A stretch of DNA of 35,782 bases from NCBI RefSeq assembly GCF_004522215.1, contig NZ_SDLR01000018.1, positions 1 to 35,782 of the forward strand. Reading direction: 5' to 3'. How positions within the stretch are numbered: the first letter of the stretch is position 1; every line of letters begins with the position of its first letter. The notes beneath the pieces were generated by a model. The model did no database searches and had not been told where the DNA came from. It worked only from the letters and a program-made list of their open reading frames with translations. The stretch comes from Ammoniphilus sp. YIM 78166. GTDB taxonomy: Bacteria; Bacillota; Bacilli; Aneurinibacillales; RAOX-1. Below are positions 6,958 to 15,202 of the stretch, piece by piece. The translations under genes were made by a program, and so were the position numbers.

Positions 6958-7209
6958 TCACCTGCTTTCTTCATCTATACTATCTACAATTCCAATGACA
7001 ACCGCGTCAATGGGAAGATCCTTGTCCACCTCAATCAAGCGAGCCGCACTTCCCATCGTGACAATCACGCGATCACCAATTCCCGAGCCAATTCGATCGA
7101 CCGCAATAATGCGCGTATCTTCCAACTGTACAAATAGAAACTTCAACCCCGTTAACCCATCTTCTTTCCGTGTGGCCCAAACATTACCTGTAATGGTTCC
7201 CAAACGCAT
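6958..7209 (-). CDS. eutN: EutN: BMC-P pentameric vertex protein
   Basis: 83 residues, the usual EutN/CcmL length: MRLGTITGNVWATRKEDGL, then FLFVQLEDTRIIAVDRIGSG with GDRVIVTMGSAARLI and a DAVVIGIVD end. Members form pentamers that cap microcompartment vertices. The start has GGAGGTGAT 7 bp upstream. The stop overlaps a GTG of the next BMC-H frame, though that gene more probably starts at the ATG at 6952. Confidence 0.95.
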   Translation of the reverse strand: MRLGTITGNVWATRKEDGLTGLKFLFVQLEDTRIIAVDRIGSGIGDRVIVTMGSAARLIEVDKDLPIDAVVIGIVDSIDEESR

Positions 7210-7224
7210 GGGAGATCACCTCCG

Positions 7225-7896
7225 CTACTTATCCCTGCGAATTCTCATTCCTTTGGCTCTTGCTGTATCCCAGGCTAATGGCGTAATGACGGTGGATTTT
7301 GCTACCCACAGCTCTTCCCCCTCTGCCTGCTCAACATCCCGCTGGGTCAGCAGCTTCTTTTCGTCTGCCCAATCACCTTGTTCCTGAGCAGACACCTCCG
7401 TCAGTTCTGGAAGTTCATATTCCGCAACAAACCTTGCCCCGAAGGAACTCAATGCAACTTTAGCCTTGAGAAGATGCTCGCGGTAGCGCCGGGCAGGTTC
7501 AGGTAATGGAACGCCCTTTCTTTCAGGACGAAGGATCCAGCTCAAGGAACGAGCGGGCTGCAAGTAAACGGGAGTGCCCGAAAGCAGGCATTCAGCCAGC
7601 CATTGACTAGCCGCCGTTCCGGTCAACCCTTGGGCTCCTCTTACCATGAGGGCTTGATCCACATCGAGGAAGAGGACACTTCCTCTCCCTTCTTGACCCT
7701 TTCCCCACACGGTCGATTGCGAGACGAGCGGGCAAAGCGATACGTTCCAGCTTGGAGCTAGCGATTGGCTAAGTTCATCCAACTGAGCGGGGTCACGGGT
7801 CTCGTCATGACAGATCCATAAACGGGGCTTGTGTTGGATTCGTTGAAGAACCTCCCGCACAATCTGTTCCACTACCTGCGGGTCCAGAGTCTTCAT
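7225..7896 (-). CDS. Firmicutes-type Eut protein of unknown function (TIGR02536-like)
   Basis: 223 residues. The first helix (DPQVVEQIVREVLQRIQ, about 5-21) is amphipathic and looks like a microcompartment encapsulation peptide, followed by a Rossmann-like alternating region (PRLWICHDETRDP...SVLFLDVDQALMVRGAQG) and a C-terminal KSTVITPLAWDTARAKGMRI segment. That last motif recurs in several Eut proteins (EutQ/EutT-adjacent proteins). The family is found in Gram-positive eut operons but not in the enterobacterial one, and has no established activity. Its ATG overlaps the stop of the phosphotransacylase gene (ATGA), implying tight coupling. The C-terminal segment might bind a nucleotide or cofactor, but this is a guess. 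Confidence 0.75.
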   Translation of the reverse strand: MKTLDPQVVEQIVREVLQRIQHKPRLWICHDETRDPAQLDELSQSLAPSWNVSLCPLVSQSTVWGKGQEGRGSVLFLDVDQALMVRGAQGLTGTAASQWLAECLLSGTPVYLQPARSLSWILRPERKGVPLPEPARRYREHLLKAKVALSSFGARFVAEYELPELTEVSAQEQGDWADEKKLLTQRDVEQAEGEELWVAKSTVITPLAWDTARAKGMRIRRDK

Positions 7897-8555
7897 TCTC
7901 CCAGACTCCTCGCCTCGTTTTTTAAGATGATTCCGGACAGCCCTTGGAGGTAAAGGGCTGCATTGGCTTCATCGGTGTCGATATGCATCTCCAAGGCATA
8001 ACGAGGGGAAACGCGAATGAGGACTCGATCAAAAAGAATAGGTCGATTACTCTCAATTTTGACCTGAACGTACTCTCCATTTTTCACGCCAAACTGGGCT
8101 GCATCCTCCGGTCTCATATGAATATGACATTGCGCCAGAATTAAACCTTCAGATAGATGAATGCTCCCTTTCGGTCCGACAAGGGTAACGGGTGAAGATC
8201 CCTCAAGATCCCCCGACTCTCTCAAAGGAGGCTTTAACCCTAATTTAATCGCATCAGTCTGACTCACTTCGACCTGTGTAGCTCCTCTAGCCGGCCCAAG
8301 GATGCGAACCTTCTCGATGCTGCCTTTCGGGCCTACAACGAGAAGCGTCTCATTCGCAGCAAATTGGCCTGGCTGCGATAGGTCTCCTTTTTTTGTCAAT
8401 TCATACCCCGTTCCGAACAAGGCCTCCAAATGCTGCTTAGATAAGTGCACATGCCTCGCGGAGACCCCAATGGGCACCTTGGGTACGTTAGCCGACGGTT
8501 GTTGATACTGTACCAGCACCTGATCGACGATCGCCTGAATCATCTCTGTATTCAC
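7893..8555 (-). CDS. pduL: PduL-type phosphotransacylase (EutD role)
   Basis: 220 residues. An N-terminal encapsulation-like helix (MIQAIVDQVLVQYQQ) precedes two PduL-type beta-barrel halves. The zinc-binding signatures are visible: ARHVHLS in the first half, and CHIHMRPEDAAQFGVKNG followed by the DRVLIRVSP...LEMHIDTDEANA segment in the second. It converts acetyl-CoA and phosphate into acetyl phosphate and CoA, recycling CoA inside the shell after EutE. It replaces the unrelated Pta-type EutD of enterobacteria. It follows eutM and overlaps the next gene by 4 bp. No acetate kinase is visible in the window. Confidence 0.95.
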   Translation of the reverse strand: MNTEMIQAIVDQVLVQYQQPSANVPKVPIGVSARHVHLSKQHLEALFGTGYELTKKGDLSQPGQFAANETLLVVGPKGSIEKVRILGPARGATQVEVSQTDAIKLGLKPPLRESGDLEGSSPVTLVGPKGSIHLSEGLILAQCHIHMRPEDAAQFGVKNGEYVQVKIESNRPILFDRVLIRVSPRYALEMHIDTDEANAALYLQGLSGIILKNEARSLGE

Positions 8556-8588
8556 GCTTTTCTCTCCTTCCTTATCTCCATTTCTCTA

Positions 8589-8879
8589 TTATTCGGCTTG
8601 TAGTTTTGGCAAGATGCTTTCTAGCTCACTGTGTGGACGTGGGATAACATGAACGGAAAGCAGTTCGCCCACGCGCTGTGCAGCTGCCGCTCCTGCTTCG
8701 GTTGCCGCTTTTACAGCCCCTACATCTCCGCGCACTAATACGGTAACAATTCCCCCACCCACATGCACCTTGCCCACTAAGTGAACATTGGCGGCTTTCA
8801 CCATAGCATCGGCAGCTTCTACGGAAGCGACTAGCCCCTTCGTTTCAATCATTCCTAAAGCAGTAAGTTCTCTTGACAT
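8589..8879 (-). CDS. eutM: EutM: major hexameric BMC-H shell protein
   Basis: 96 residues covering a single BMC domain: ALGMIETKGLVASVEAADAM, GGGIVTVLVRGDVGAVKAAT, VGELLSVHVIPRPHSELE. Normal length for EutM/PduA hexamers, with the short pore loop (KVHVGGG). AAGGAGG lies 8 bp upstream of the ATG. It is the close paralogue of the shell gene at 6486-6952, and the two presumably arose by duplication. Confidence 0.96.
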   Translation of the reverse strand: MSRELTALGMIETKGLVASVEAADAMVKAANVHLVGKVHVGGGIVTVLVRGDVGAVKAATEAGAAAAQRVGELLSVHVIPRPHSELESILPKLQAE

Positions 8880-8903
8880 TGTAAATTCCTCCTTGGATTT
8901 GGG

Positions 8904-10424
8904 TTATAGTTTGGAAATCACTTGACTGACTAATTTGGCGATACTTTCCTTATCTAGCTGCGATGATGCCGTTCCTGCCTCAGCTAAGACCTTTTCTATC
9001 ACTTGTTCGATCTGTTCGGACGCGTTCGTCTTTTCCTGCACAGGGGTTAGCGTTGTTGGTGTCGGTACGTCCAGTTCCTTCACTCCATAAGCCAAACGCT
9101 TAACATTCATCAAATGATGAGCTGTTACATTATCGGAGGTAATGTTGCCGCCAAAGGAGCCGCAACCTAAGGTGAGAGATGGTTTCAATCCCGTTGTCGC
9201 ACCTACGGCTCCTAGAGCCGAAGGAGTGTTCACCAGAATTCGGGAAACGGGCATCCGTAACGCAAAGGTCCGGGCTATTTCCTCATCCTTCGTATGAAGA
9301 GCTAGAGAATGCCCTCGGCCGCCCAAATTCAGGAGTCTTTCACACAAGACCACGGCCTCTTTCCACCCATCCACGGTGTAAAAACCAAACACGGGGGCTA
9401 GTTTTTCAATCGAGAACGGAAAATCTTTTCCTACTTGGGTTTCTTCGGCGATCAAGAGCCTTGTATCGTCAGGCACTTGAACCCCTGCATATTGAGCAAT
9501 CGTCTTGGCACTGCGTCCTACAATCTTCGGATTCAGTTTGCCAGGCATCGGCGAAATCACGGGTTCTAGCTTCTTTTTCTCCTCTTCATTGAGGAAGTAG
9601 GCCCCTTGTTTCTTGAATTCTCTTATCACGATTTCTCGAATATTCCGATCCACAACAACCGATTGTTCGGAGGCACAGATCGTGCCATGGTCAAAGGTCT
9701 TGCTATCCACGATGCGTTTAACCGCAGCCGGAACTTCAGCCGTTTTTTCAATGTACACTGGCACATTGCCAGGTCCAACTCCATACGCTGGCTTTCCTGA
9801 ACTATACGCCGCACGGACGAGACCGCTGCCCCCGGTTGCCAGAATGAGGTTGACATCCCGATGCGTTAACAAGGCTTCCGTGGCCTCCATCGTCGGTGTC
9901 GAAATCCATCCGATCAATCCCTCAGGAGCCCCTGCAGCAACGGCCGCCTGTAAGCAAATCCTTGCCGCTTCAACCGTACATTTAGCAGCTGTAGGGTGAG
10001 GGCTAAAAACAATCGCGTTCCGGGCTTTTAGAGCGGTTAAGCTTTTGAATATGGTCGTGGACGTCGGATTCGTGACCGGAACAATTCCCGCTATGACACC
10101 GAACGGGGAAGCGACCTCAACCACGTTGCGTTCCTTGCATTCCTGAAGAATCCCTACTGTCTTTTGTTCCGCGATCGAGAGAAACACTTCCCTCGATGCC
10201 ACTTGGTTCTTAAGGACTTTATGCTCAATGACACCCAGACCCGTTTCTTCTACGGCCATTCGTGCCAACTCAAACGCCTTCTCATAAGCGGCATCTGCCA
10301 TGGCTTTTACAATCCGATCCACCTCTTCTTGCGAGAAGGACTCGAAGGTTCGCTGCGCTTTCTTGGCCGCCTCAACGGCCATTCTCATTTCCTGCTGGGA
10401 AAGCAAATCTCGATCCAGCTGCAT
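8904..10424 (-). CDS. eutE: EutE: CoA-acylating acetaldehyde dehydrogenase
   Basis: 506 residues from the ATG at 10424 (GAGGAG ribosome site); a longer frame would overlap eutL and is rejected. Aldehyde dehydrogenase fold with the cofactor region GVGPGNVP (215-222) and catalytic Cys250 (HGTICASEQS). It oxidises acetaldehyde from ethanolamine lyase to acetyl-CoA, using NAD and CoA. It lacks the N-terminal encapsulation helix of the enterobacterial enzyme. Instead the C-terminus carries two short amphipathic helices (IEQVIEKVLAEAG at about 472-484; SIAKLVSQVISKL to the end) after a Pro/Thr-rich linker, likely a C-terminal targeting tail. It is the NADH producer of the operon. Confidence 0.95.
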   Translation of the reverse strand: MQLDRDLLSQQEMRMAVEAAKKAQRTFESFSQEEVDRIVKAMADAAYEKAFELARMAVEETGLGVIEHKVLKNQVASREVFLSIAEQKTVGILQECKERNVVEVASPFGVIAGIVPVTNPTSTTIFKSLTALKARNAIVFSPHPTAAKCTVEAARICLQAAVAAGAPEGLIGWISTPTMEATEALLTHRDVNLILATGGSGLVRAAYSSGKPAYGVGPGNVPVYIEKTAEVPAAVKRIVDSKTFDHGTICASEQSVVVDRNIREIVIREFKKQGAYFLNEEEKKKLEPVISPMPGKLNPKIVGRSAKTIAQYAGVQVPDDTRLLIAEETQVGKDFPFSIEKLAPVFGFYTVDGWKEAVVLCERLLNLGGRGHSLALHTKDEEIARTFALRMPVSRILVNTPSALGAVGATTGLKPSLTLGCGSFGGNITSDNVTAHHLMNVKRLAYGVKELDVPTPTTLTPVQEKTNASEQIEQVIEKVLAEAGTASSQLDKESIAKLVSQVISKL

Positions 10425-10441
10425 GTTTCTCACTCTCCTCT

Positions 10442-11098
10442 TTATCTGTAAGGAATAGGGCTTCTGGCCAATTCCACGATATGTTCTCGGAACGCATCCG
10501 CCGCGGCTTGGCAAGCGGACTGGCTACCGGTCAGCAACCCACCGCCATAATTCGTTTCGGTAGGTGGACCAAAGAACGTGACTAACCGGACGTCAGCAGC
10601 CTTCAGGGCAGCATCTAGCCCGTACACAGCCTCAAGGGGCGGGGCAACCAAATAGGCTAAGGGCTCTCCTTCTTTAATTCCGGCTAAATGGGAAAGATAG
10701 CGTCCGGTCCTTGCTACAACATGAGCATATAGCGCATGGCTTCCTTCTTCGTTTAACGCTTCAAAATAAGCTCCATTTTCGATGGTGTGACGGACCGCAT
10801 CAATCCCGCTGCTTACCTCATCGGGTGAGGGTCCTGCAAGAATGCCGATGAACTCCCCGGATAATGGGCCGGAAGCATGGCTCGCTCCCCCATAAAAGGA
10901 TCGAGCATACACCACTTCGACTTCGGCTCTTTTGGTTGCTTCATCCAAGGCCGTGTACCCTACATCGTCAATGGAAGAAGTGATCATCCCTAAGCTCCTG
11001 TACCGTGGGTTTACTTTCCACTGCTTCAAGAGCGCATCATCAGCATTGGGGATAAGACGAACGGCCAAAACCTGTGCTTTGATGGGTTTTAACTTCAT
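10442..11098 (-). CDS. eutL: EutL: BMC-T trimeric shell protein
   Basis: 218 residues with the tandem (permuted) BMC domains of EutL: MKLKPIKAQVLAVRLIPNAD, GYTALDEATKRAEVEVVYARSF, DEVSSGIDAV in the first half, then LAYLVAPPLEAVYGLDAALKAADV and GGGLLTGSQSACQAAADAF in the second. Trimers of this family form a gated pore. It lies between eutC and eutE, the usual Firmicutes order. Confidence 0.95.
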   Translation of the reverse strand: MKLKPIKAQVLAVRLIPNADDALLKQWKVNPRYRSLGMITSSIDDVGYTALDEATKRAEVEVVYARSFYGGASHASGPLSGEFIGILAGPSPDEVSSGIDAVRHTIENGAYFEALNEEGSHALYAHVVARTGRYLSHLAGIKEGEPLAYLVAPPLEAVYGLDAALKAADVRLVTFFGPPTETNYGGGLLTGSQSACQAAADAFREHIVELARSPIPYR

Positions 11099-11110
11099 GA
11101 GACTCCCCCC

Positions 11111-12127
11111 TTACCCTTCCTGTTGCACCAGGGAAATCCCACTGGCTTTATACTTCAAAATTTTCTGAACAACACTGCCCAGATAAGCCCCTGCTTCTAC
11201 CGGAGGAATTCCCCCTTCGTGGATATTCGAGATGACCATTCGTTCCGCTTCAATCGTTCCTTTTCGAGGCTTGTAGCACAAATAGGCACTTAAAGATTCT
11301 GCGCTGATTAAGCCAGGTCGCTCCCCAATTAAAAGGACAATCACATCAGGCTCCAAAATTTCTCCTACATCATCCATGGCGGCTACCCGCCCTTTCCGAA
11401 TGAAAAAGGGGGTTCCCTGCTGAAGACTGAGCTGATGTAGTGATTCCTGCAAAGAGAAATAAACATCTTCCAAGTTTTTCTCAATCGCTTGCGAGCTCAG
11501 TCCATCTGATGCAATAATTTGAACCTGCGGCTGAAAAGCACACTGCTTGCGAATGATCTCCTTCGATTCCTCACTGAGCCGTCTTCCCAGATCCGGTCGG
11601 CGGATATATTCCTCCTTATCCCCTACCATTGTCTCTACGGCAAAGAGCTGTAGCTTGTCTAGCAGATCTTGTGAAACTTCCCCGTAAACCGCATCGACAG
11701 CCGCTGCATGATCTAGCCTAAACCGTAGCCAGGCTTCGGTTTTGGGCCTTACCCCCGCTCGCCCTATGCCGATTCGGGCTGGAGTCTTAGTCACCAGCTC
11801 TGAGAGCATGTCGGCTGAAACCGGGTGATCAATTCCGACTCTCGTTTCCAGCGACGGAAGCAACTTCTCCTTTTCCTCGAGGGTCATTGGTTGCGGTCTT
11901 TGTTTTTCTGCAGGAACATGGTCCCAAATACGAATCATTTCCTCTTTTTCTGCTTGCGGCTCCATAATCAGGGGGCGCATTCTCTCTCCTTTACCATCTG
12001 ATAGATGGTCCCACACCCGAACCATACTTCCCTGGGTTTTCGGTACAGCTGGTGGTGAGGGTTGCTTTTCTGGATTCATCTTACCTAGCAGTATGCGAGT
12101 CACTGTCTCTACCAACTGAGCATCCAC
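11111..12127 (-). CDS. eutC: EutC: ethanolamine ammonia-lyase small subunit
   Basis: 338 residues from the GTG at 12127, preceded by AGGAGG at 7 bp; the longer frame from 12172 would overlap eutB. The N-terminal helix (MDAQLVETVTRILLGKM) resembles an encapsulation peptide. The conserved lyase part runs from about residue 95 (RVGIDHPV, GRAGVRPKTEAWLRFRLDHA, RRLSEE, IVLLIGERPGL, ISNIHEGGIPPVEA). The linker between them is unusually long and contains a repeated motif, MVRVWDHL at 35-42 and MIRIWDHV at 64-71. With EutB and adenosylcobalamin it cleaves ethanolamine to acetaldehyde and ammonia. Confidence 0.95.
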   Translation of the reverse strand: MDAQLVETVTRILLGKMNPEKQPSPPAVPKTQGSMVRVWDHLSDGKGERMRPLIMEPQAEKEEMIRIWDHVPAEKQRPQPMTLEEKEKLLPSLETRVGIDHPVSADMLSELVTKTPARIGIGRAGVRPKTEAWLRFRLDHAAAVDAVYGEVSQDLLDKLQLFAVETMVGDKEEYIRRPDLGRRLSEESKEIIRKQCAFQPQVQIIASDGLSSQAIEKNLEDVYFSLQESLHQLSLQQGTPFFIRKGRVAAMDDVGEILEPDVIVLLIGERPGLISAESLSAYLCYKPRKGTIEAERMVISNIHEGGIPPVEAGAYLGSVVQKILKYKASGISLVQQEG

Positions 12128-12138
12128 CCTTAGTCCTC

Positions 12139-13503
12139 CTAACGTGAAAATATCGTGGGATCCCCGGCCCAATCCGTCAGTTTACCGTTCTCCATAATGC
12201 CCATCTTCTCGAGCCATTTTTCAAACTGCGGGGCTGGACGGCGTCCAAGCGTTTGGCGTATAGCTGCCACATCATGATAGCTGAGGGATTGGTAATTGAG
12301 CATGCAATCATCGCCCATTGGCGTTGCAATGATAAAATTAATCCCTGCCGTTGCCAGCAGCATACCCAAATCCTCAATATCATTCTGATCCGCCCGGATA
12401 TGATTGGTATAACAGACATCACAGCCCATAGGCATTCCATGCATCTTGGCCATAAAATGGTCTTCGAGGCCGGCTCGAATCACTTGCTTATTGTCATACA
12501 AGTATTCCGGTCCGATAAAACCAACAACCGTATTGATAATATAGGGGTCATAACGCCTAGCAAATCCATAATTGCGGGATTCCATCGTTAATTGATCAAT
12601 TCCATAATGGGCTTCGGCAGAAAGTTCGGAGCCCTGACCGGTTTCGAAATAGAGCCGTTGCGGTCCTGTTCCCGTCCCCCATTTTCTGACCATGTCATTG
12701 GCTTCATCCAATAAGGAGGCCGATATGCCGAAGGATCGATTCGCCGCTTCCGTACCTGCAATGCTCTGAAAGATCATGTCGGCCGGAGCCCCCTGCTCCA
12801 CCGCTTTCATTTGTGTCCTCACATGGGCAAGCACACAGTTTTGGGTAGGAATATTCCAGGCCTGCATAAAATCATGTGTCGCATAAAGCAATCGCTTGAC
12901 GCTTTCAACCGAATCATCCACTGGGTTAATGCCGATTACCGCATCTCCTATACCGTAGGCTAACCCTTCCCTTAAAGAGGCCATCATCCCCTCGACATTA
13001 TCCGTAGGGTGATTGGGCTGCAACCGCGAGGCGAGAACTCCCTTTTGACCAATGGAGATATTACACTTCGTAATCACTTCAATTTTATGGGCTGCATGGA
13101 TAAGGTCTAGGTTAGACATCAACTTCGTGACAGCCGCAATCATTTCACTTGTAAGCCCCCGGCTAACCCGGAGCAAATCCTCACCCGTTGTGCGTTGGTC
13201 TAAAATATGCTCTCGCAATTCAGCCACGGACCAATTTTTCATCGTCTCAAACAGGGGCTCACTGACCTGTTCTTCGATGATTCGGGAGACTTCATCTTCT
13301 TCTGCCGGTAGTAACGGATGATTTCGGATCTCTGCGAGTGTAAGATGACCGAGAACTTGCTTGGCCGCAATTCTCTCTTGAACACTCTCGGCAGCCAGCC
13401 CGGCTAAACGATCGCCGGATTTTTCTTCATTTGCCTTTGCGAAGATCTCTTTTAAATCTCTAAATTGATAGATTTGACCCAACAGCTGGGTTTTAAGAAT
13501 CAT
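12139..13503 (-). CDS. eutB: EutB: ethanolamine ammonia-lyase large subunit
   Basis: 454 residues, normal for the family. Recognisable blocks include TSEMIAAVTKLMSNLDL, IGQKGVLASRLQPNHPTD, YGIGDAVIGINPVDDS, FETGQGSELSAEAHYG and CDVCYTNHIRADQNDIEDL. It is the TIM-barrel subunit holding substrate and adenosylcobalamin. Upstream gene is eutA, downstream eutC, the canonical trio in which EutA reactivates the lyase. Confidence 0.97.
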   Translation of the reverse strand: MILKTQLLGQIYQFRDLKEIFAKANEEKSGDRLAGLAAESVQERIAAKQVLGHLTLAEIRNHPLLPAEEDEVSRIIEEQVSEPLFETMKNWSVAELREHILDQRTTGEDLLRVSRGLTSEMIAAVTKLMSNLDLIHAAHKIEVITKCNISIGQKGVLASRLQPNHPTDNVEGMMASLREGLAYGIGDAVIGINPVDDSVESVKRLLYATHDFMQAWNIPTQNCVLAHVRTQMKAVEQGAPADMIFQSIAGTEAANRSFGISASLLDEANDMVRKWGTGTGPQRLYFETGQGSELSAEAHYGIDQLTMESRNYGFARRYDPYIINTVVGFIGPEYLYDNKQVIRAGLEDHFMAKMHGMPMGCDVCYTNHIRADQNDIEDLGMLLATAGINFIIATPMGDDCMLNYQSLSYHDVAAIRQTLGRRPAPQFEKWLEKMGIMENGKLTDWAGDPTIFSR

Positions 13504-13519
13504 ACTCTCTCCTCCTTCC

Positions 13520-14968
13520 CTAAGTATGAAAAGCCAGAGTCTTCACGACTACCGGAACCACTTCCGTTTGCAGCATTTTCCCGATGTCCAGATAGTCCCC
13601 ATTCTCTACCGAGATCTGGTCTATGCAGATCACATCGCGGCCTAACTGCAAACGTTGTAAGGCTTGCCCTACCGCTTTCGCCATATCGTTGGAAATCACG
13701 AGAACAAAAGGCTCCTGTTGATTGGGTTGAGCTTCGATCGCCTGAGCAAGCCACTCTGCCAATTGTTGGACTTCCTTGAATCTGAGAATGGGAAGCTCAG
13801 AAAGGTATAAAGCGAAGTTTCGTCCCTCTCTTTCCGGATCAAACAGGTTAATGGCCCGTTCGATCGATTCTTGCAGGTGTTCACGATGGAAATGATCTCG
13901 ATGGACGGGGATGGAGTATACTGGAAGGTTTTTGATCGGCAATCGGCTCCCTTCCACATGGATCGTTACTCCGCTAATTTCCGTCGTTTGCATACCGGCT
14001 CCAAGAACCGTGGCACGAACCGTCTCGAGGGGCGGGATCCACTTCCATTGGTTCAAACCCTTATGCGTTTGAAACTCTTCCGCAAGCCATACCCCGATGT
14101 CCTGATAAGGGGCTTCTGTGGGATTCCAGCTGGGATCCCCCCATCGGTGGATGCATTCGCCTACCCCTCCAGAGAACATGATTTCATCGACACGTGTGTT
14201 CCAATTAGGTCGATGACCCAGCAACAGGACCTCGTCATTCTGCTCTATCTGTTCTCGGAGAATTCTGGCTAGGGCATCTGCCATGTAACGAATCATCGGC
14301 ATCATGTTGTCTTTTTCTACCCGTTCCCCCAGGGAGACCCTCCGCCCCAGTTGTAAACTCAACTGTTCCATAGAGGGAGAGATGCTTTTCACGAACTCGC
14401 CATCCCATTCAATCAATCTGCCCCCGATGTGCAGTGTACAGGTTCCTTTGAGAACACCAGCCTGGTAAACTGCAATATTGGCTGTTCCTCCACCGATATC
14501 AATATTGGCTACCGTTTTACCCGATTCCTTGGAATATTGAAAGGCTCCTGAACCTTTGGCGGCGATAATCCCTTCAAGATCCGGACCCGCCGTTGCCACG
14601 AGAAATTCCCCCGCCTGCTCCGATAGGAAGTGAACCATTTCCTCCGCATTTTGTTTGGTTGCCGTCTCTCCCGTTATGATGACAGCCCCGGTCTGAATCT
14701 CCTGTGGTGAAATGCCAGCTTTCTCATACTCCCTTCGCACGATGGACAATACCCCTTGCATATCAATCATCGAAAAGGAATGTAAGGGAGTCCGGTATAA
14801 AGGACTTTTGTGTATTACCTCTTTATCTACGATCTCAATCTTTGGCACGTGCGTCATGCCGGCGGTATTTACCAGTGTAAAGCGACTGATAATAAGCTTG
14901 GTTGTACTAGTCCCGATATCGATTCCAGCACTCAGCATGTGCTCTTTTCCGCGACTACTGGCTTGCAT
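13520..14968 (-). CDS. eutA: EutA: reactivating factor for ethanolamine ammonia-lyase
   Basis: About 482 residues from the ATG at 14968 (GGGAG upstream); an ATG at 14938 directly before LSAGIDIGTSTTK is equally possible. A start at 15058 is rejected because that stretch encodes the leader terminator. The ATPase (actin/Hsp70-like) motifs are clear: AGIDIGTSTTKLI, ITGETATKQNAEE, ATAGPDLEGI and IDIGGGTANIAVY. It exchanges damaged cobalamin from EutBC in an ATP-dependent way. It is first gene of the second eut transcription block, directly after two terminators (15102-15140 and 15012-15058). Confidence 0.95.
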   Translation of the reverse strand: MQASSRGKEHMLSAGIDIGTSTTKLIISRFTLVNTAGMTHVPKIEIVDKEVIHKSPLYRTPLHSFSMIDMQGVLSIVRREYEKAGISPQEIQTGAVIITGETATKQNAEEMVHFLSEQAGEFLVATAGPDLEGIIAAKGSGAFQYSKESGKTVANIDIGGGTANIAVYQAGVLKGTCTLHIGGRLIEWDGEFVKSISPSMEQLSLQLGRRVSLGERVEKDNMMPMIRYMADALARILREQIEQNDEVLLLGHRPNWNTRVDEIMFSGGVGECIHRWGDPSWNPTEAPYQDIGVWLAEEFQTHKGLNQWKWIPPLETVRATVLGAGMQTTEISGVTIHVEGSRLPIKNLPVYSIPVHRDHFHREHLQESIERAINLFDPEREGRNFALYLSELPILRFKEVQQLAEWLAQAIEAQPNQQEPFVLVISNDMAKAVGQALQRLQLGRDVICIDQISVENGDYLDIGKMLQTEVVPVVVKTLAFHT

Positions 14969-15011
14969 AGTCCCAGCTCTCCCCATACATCTGACATCTG
15001 ACATCTGGGCA

Positions 15012-15058
15012 TAAAAAAATGCCTGGATGATAATCATGGAGATCATCATTCCAGGCAT
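15012..15058 (-). terminator. Second leader hairpin/terminator directly before eutA
   Basis: Minus strand ATGCCTGG (15051-15058) pairs with CCAGGCAT (15019-15026). An inner 8-bp stem ATGATGAT/ATTATCAT has one G-U pair and a 7-nt loop, and the 3' side runs into TTTTTTT (15013-15019). It is followed by three direct repeats of CAGATGT before the gene. It lies about 60 bp after the EutV-type terminator, making tandem terminators in one leader. Confidence 0.8.
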
Positions 15059-15101
15059 CTTCGCCCTTATTATTCTTTTTTACCCTCTTTGAAGGAACCA
15101 C

Positions 15102-15140
15102 AAAAAGCCCCTTCAATGTATATCATTGATAGGCGCCATT
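15102..15140 (-). terminator. Leader terminator upstream of eutA (regulated attenuator)
   Basis: Minus strand hairpin with CAATG/CATTG inner stem, extended by CC/GG and GC/GC pairs around a G-G mismatch, followed by TTTTT (15102-15106). Sequence and mismatch match the eutWV leader terminator. Its 5' arm contains the 3' strand of the hairpin at 15131-15144. Confidence 0.7.
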
Positions 15141-15144
15141 GCCT
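15131..15144 (-). promoter_or_regulatory. Candidate EutV-binding hairpin in the eutA leader
   Basis: AGGC-AATGGC-GCCT: 4-bp stem and a hexaloop with A1 and G4, mutually exclusive with the terminator at 15102-15140. Confidence 0.65.
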
Positions 15145-15168
15145 TGTCATTTGCTTTTGTTAATTAAT

Positions 15169-15197
15169 ACATTACTATACTTTTTCTATCTTGTAAA
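15169..15197 (-). promoter_or_regulatory. Sigma-A-type promoter of the eutA-mdh block
   Basis: Minus strand TTTACA (15192-15197), 17-bp spacer, TAATGT (15169-15174). The upstream sequence ACCC before TTTACA is shared with the promoter at 19398. It lies just after the eutP stop. Confidence 0.65.
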
Positions 15198-15202
15198 GGG
15201 TT

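Noticed and set aside
14968..15058. N-terminal extension of EutA
   Set aside because: These codons cover the leader terminator and its CAGATGT repeats; EutA homologues start close to LSAGIDIGT.
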